Assembly: GCF_023276435.1 (NCBI RefSeq)
Contig: NZ_JALLPO010000036.1
Span: 1 to 64,000 of the forward strand
Direction of reading: 5' to 3'
Source of the DNA: Sphaerisporangium perillae
GTDB lineage: Bacteria; Actinomycetota; Actinomycetes; Streptosporangiales; Streptosporangiaceae
DNA length: 64,000 nt
The stretch's first letter is position 1. Each line of letters opens with the position of its first letter. Below, piece after piece: positions 63,453 through 64,000 of this stretch. The position numbers and the translations under genes were made by a program. A model generated the notes under the pieces. The model saw nothing but the letters and a program-made list of their open reading frames with translations. It was not told the DNA's origin and did no database searches.

Positions 63453-64000
63453 ATGGCCATCCGTATGATCATCGTGGATGACCACCCGGTCGTCCGCGAC
63501 GGGCTCCGCGGGATCTTCGCCGGCGACGATACCTTCGAGGTCGTCGGAGAGGCGGCCGACGGGCCGGAGGCGCTCGTCGTCGCCATGCGGACCAACCCCG
63601 ATGTCGTCCTCATGGACCTGCGCATGCCGAAGATGAGCGGCGCGGAGGTCATCCGCCGGCTACGCGAGCAGACGCCCGGCATCCGCGTGCTCGTCCTAAC
63701 CACCTTCGACGACGACGCCGACGTCCTGCCCGCGATCGAACAGGGCGCCACCGGCTACCTGCTCAAGGACACCCCGCGCGCCGACCTGCGCCGCGCTGTT
63801 CAGGCGGCGGCCCGCGGTGAGACGGTGCTGTCCCCCTCCGTGGCCGGCGTGCTGACGCAGAGAATGCGCATGCCGGAACAGCGGACGCTGAGCCGCCGGG
63901 AGGTCGAGGTGCTGGGGCTCATCGCCCGAGGCGCGACCAATCGCGAGGTGGCCGCGAAACTGTTCATCACCGAGGCGACGGTGAAGACGCATGTGCTGCA
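63453..64000 (+). CDS. response regulator, NarL/FixJ type (cut by window end)
   Basis: 182 codons to the window end, no stop. Receiver domain (1-120) with VDDHPVVRDGLRGIF, the phospho-Asp in NPDVVLMDLRMPKMSG, TTFDDDADVL, and Lys in GYLLKDTP; then the LuxR-type HTH beginning TLSRREVEVLGLIARGATNREVAAKLFI, cut at TVKTHVL. It begins 3 bp after the kinase gene, so it is a cognate pair in one operon. Confidence 0.95.
   Translation, partial: MAIRMIIVDDHPVVRDGLRGIFAGDDTFEVVGEAADGPEALVVAMRTNPDVVLMDLRMPKMSGAEVIRRLREQTPGIRVLVLTTFDDDADVLPAIEQGATGYLLKDTPRADLRRAVQAAARGETVLSPSVAGVLTQRMRMPEQRTLSRREVEVLGLIARGATNREVAAKLFITEATVKTHVL

Overview
The window is high-GC actinomycete chromosome. Gene content and order point to an actinobacterium of the Streptosporangiales/Streptomycetales type: a BldC-like regulator in the purF-purM-DUF3073-vdh-hypothetical-bldC order known from Streptomyces, DUF6458 and DUF3073 proteins, an F420-type luciferase-like oxidoreductase, many GTG starts, and several genes that look leaderless. 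Species cannot be fixed from the 49 bases of 16S rRNA at the left edge; Streptosporangiaceae is a guess.

Layout. 1-600: 5' end of a 16S rRNA gene on the minus strand with its leader and promoters. 0.6-9.8 kb: S9 peptidase with aldo/keto reductase, a large kinase-like plus flippase-like membrane protein, a molybdopterin oxidoreductase, an acetyltransferase and a small membrane protein. 10-13.4 kb: ECF sigma factor with a coupled membrane partner, then a membrane glycosyltransferase-like protein. 13.4-16.1 kb: acyl-CoA dehydrogenase and two small proteins.

16.2-21.9 kb, all minus strand, is the most interesting part: a ribosomal peptide (RiPP) cluster. Two short precursors share an identical 27-residue double-glycine leader and have related but diverged cores. 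They are followed by an ATP-grasp ligase of the graspetide (MvdD) type, a peptide-maturation protein, a one-pass membrane protein and a C39-peptidase ABC exporter. The promoter region carries four CAAGT repeats in two 11-bp-period pairs, the last ending 8 bp before a -10 box, which is the geometry of SARP activator sites. An intrinsic terminator lies between the precursors and the enzymes.

21.9-25.5 kb: a 2-oxoacid dehydrogenase operon (E1 alpha, E1 beta, E2). 25.8-29.9 kb: purS, a HATPase-type regulator, purQ, purL. 30-33 kb: a membrane class III cyclase followed by a CRP/FNR regulator. 33-37 kb: two MFS exporters around a TetR gene, with matching operator palindromes in front of both exporters. 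37-39 kb: L,D-transpeptidase, a chimeric gene (GH10-like start joined to a TetR C-terminal domain), and a sterol-carrier-like protein. 40-46 kb: purF, purM, DUF3073, valine dehydrogenase, a hypothetical protein and bldC, then a 389-bp non-coding stretch rich in hairpins. 46-53 kb: TetR, LacI, amidase, GH20 hexosaminidase, pyrD, GAF-ANTAR regulator. 53-56.3 kb: a decaying stretch with remnants of a flavin monooxygenase, an NTF2-like protein and a LuxR-type regulator among intact genes. 56.3-58.6 kb: TetR with a clear operator, monooxygenase-like protein, methyltransferase and NTF2-like protein. 58.7-64 kb: a histidine kinase without visible partner, an SGNH hydrolase, and a NarL-type kinase/regulator pair cut by the window end.
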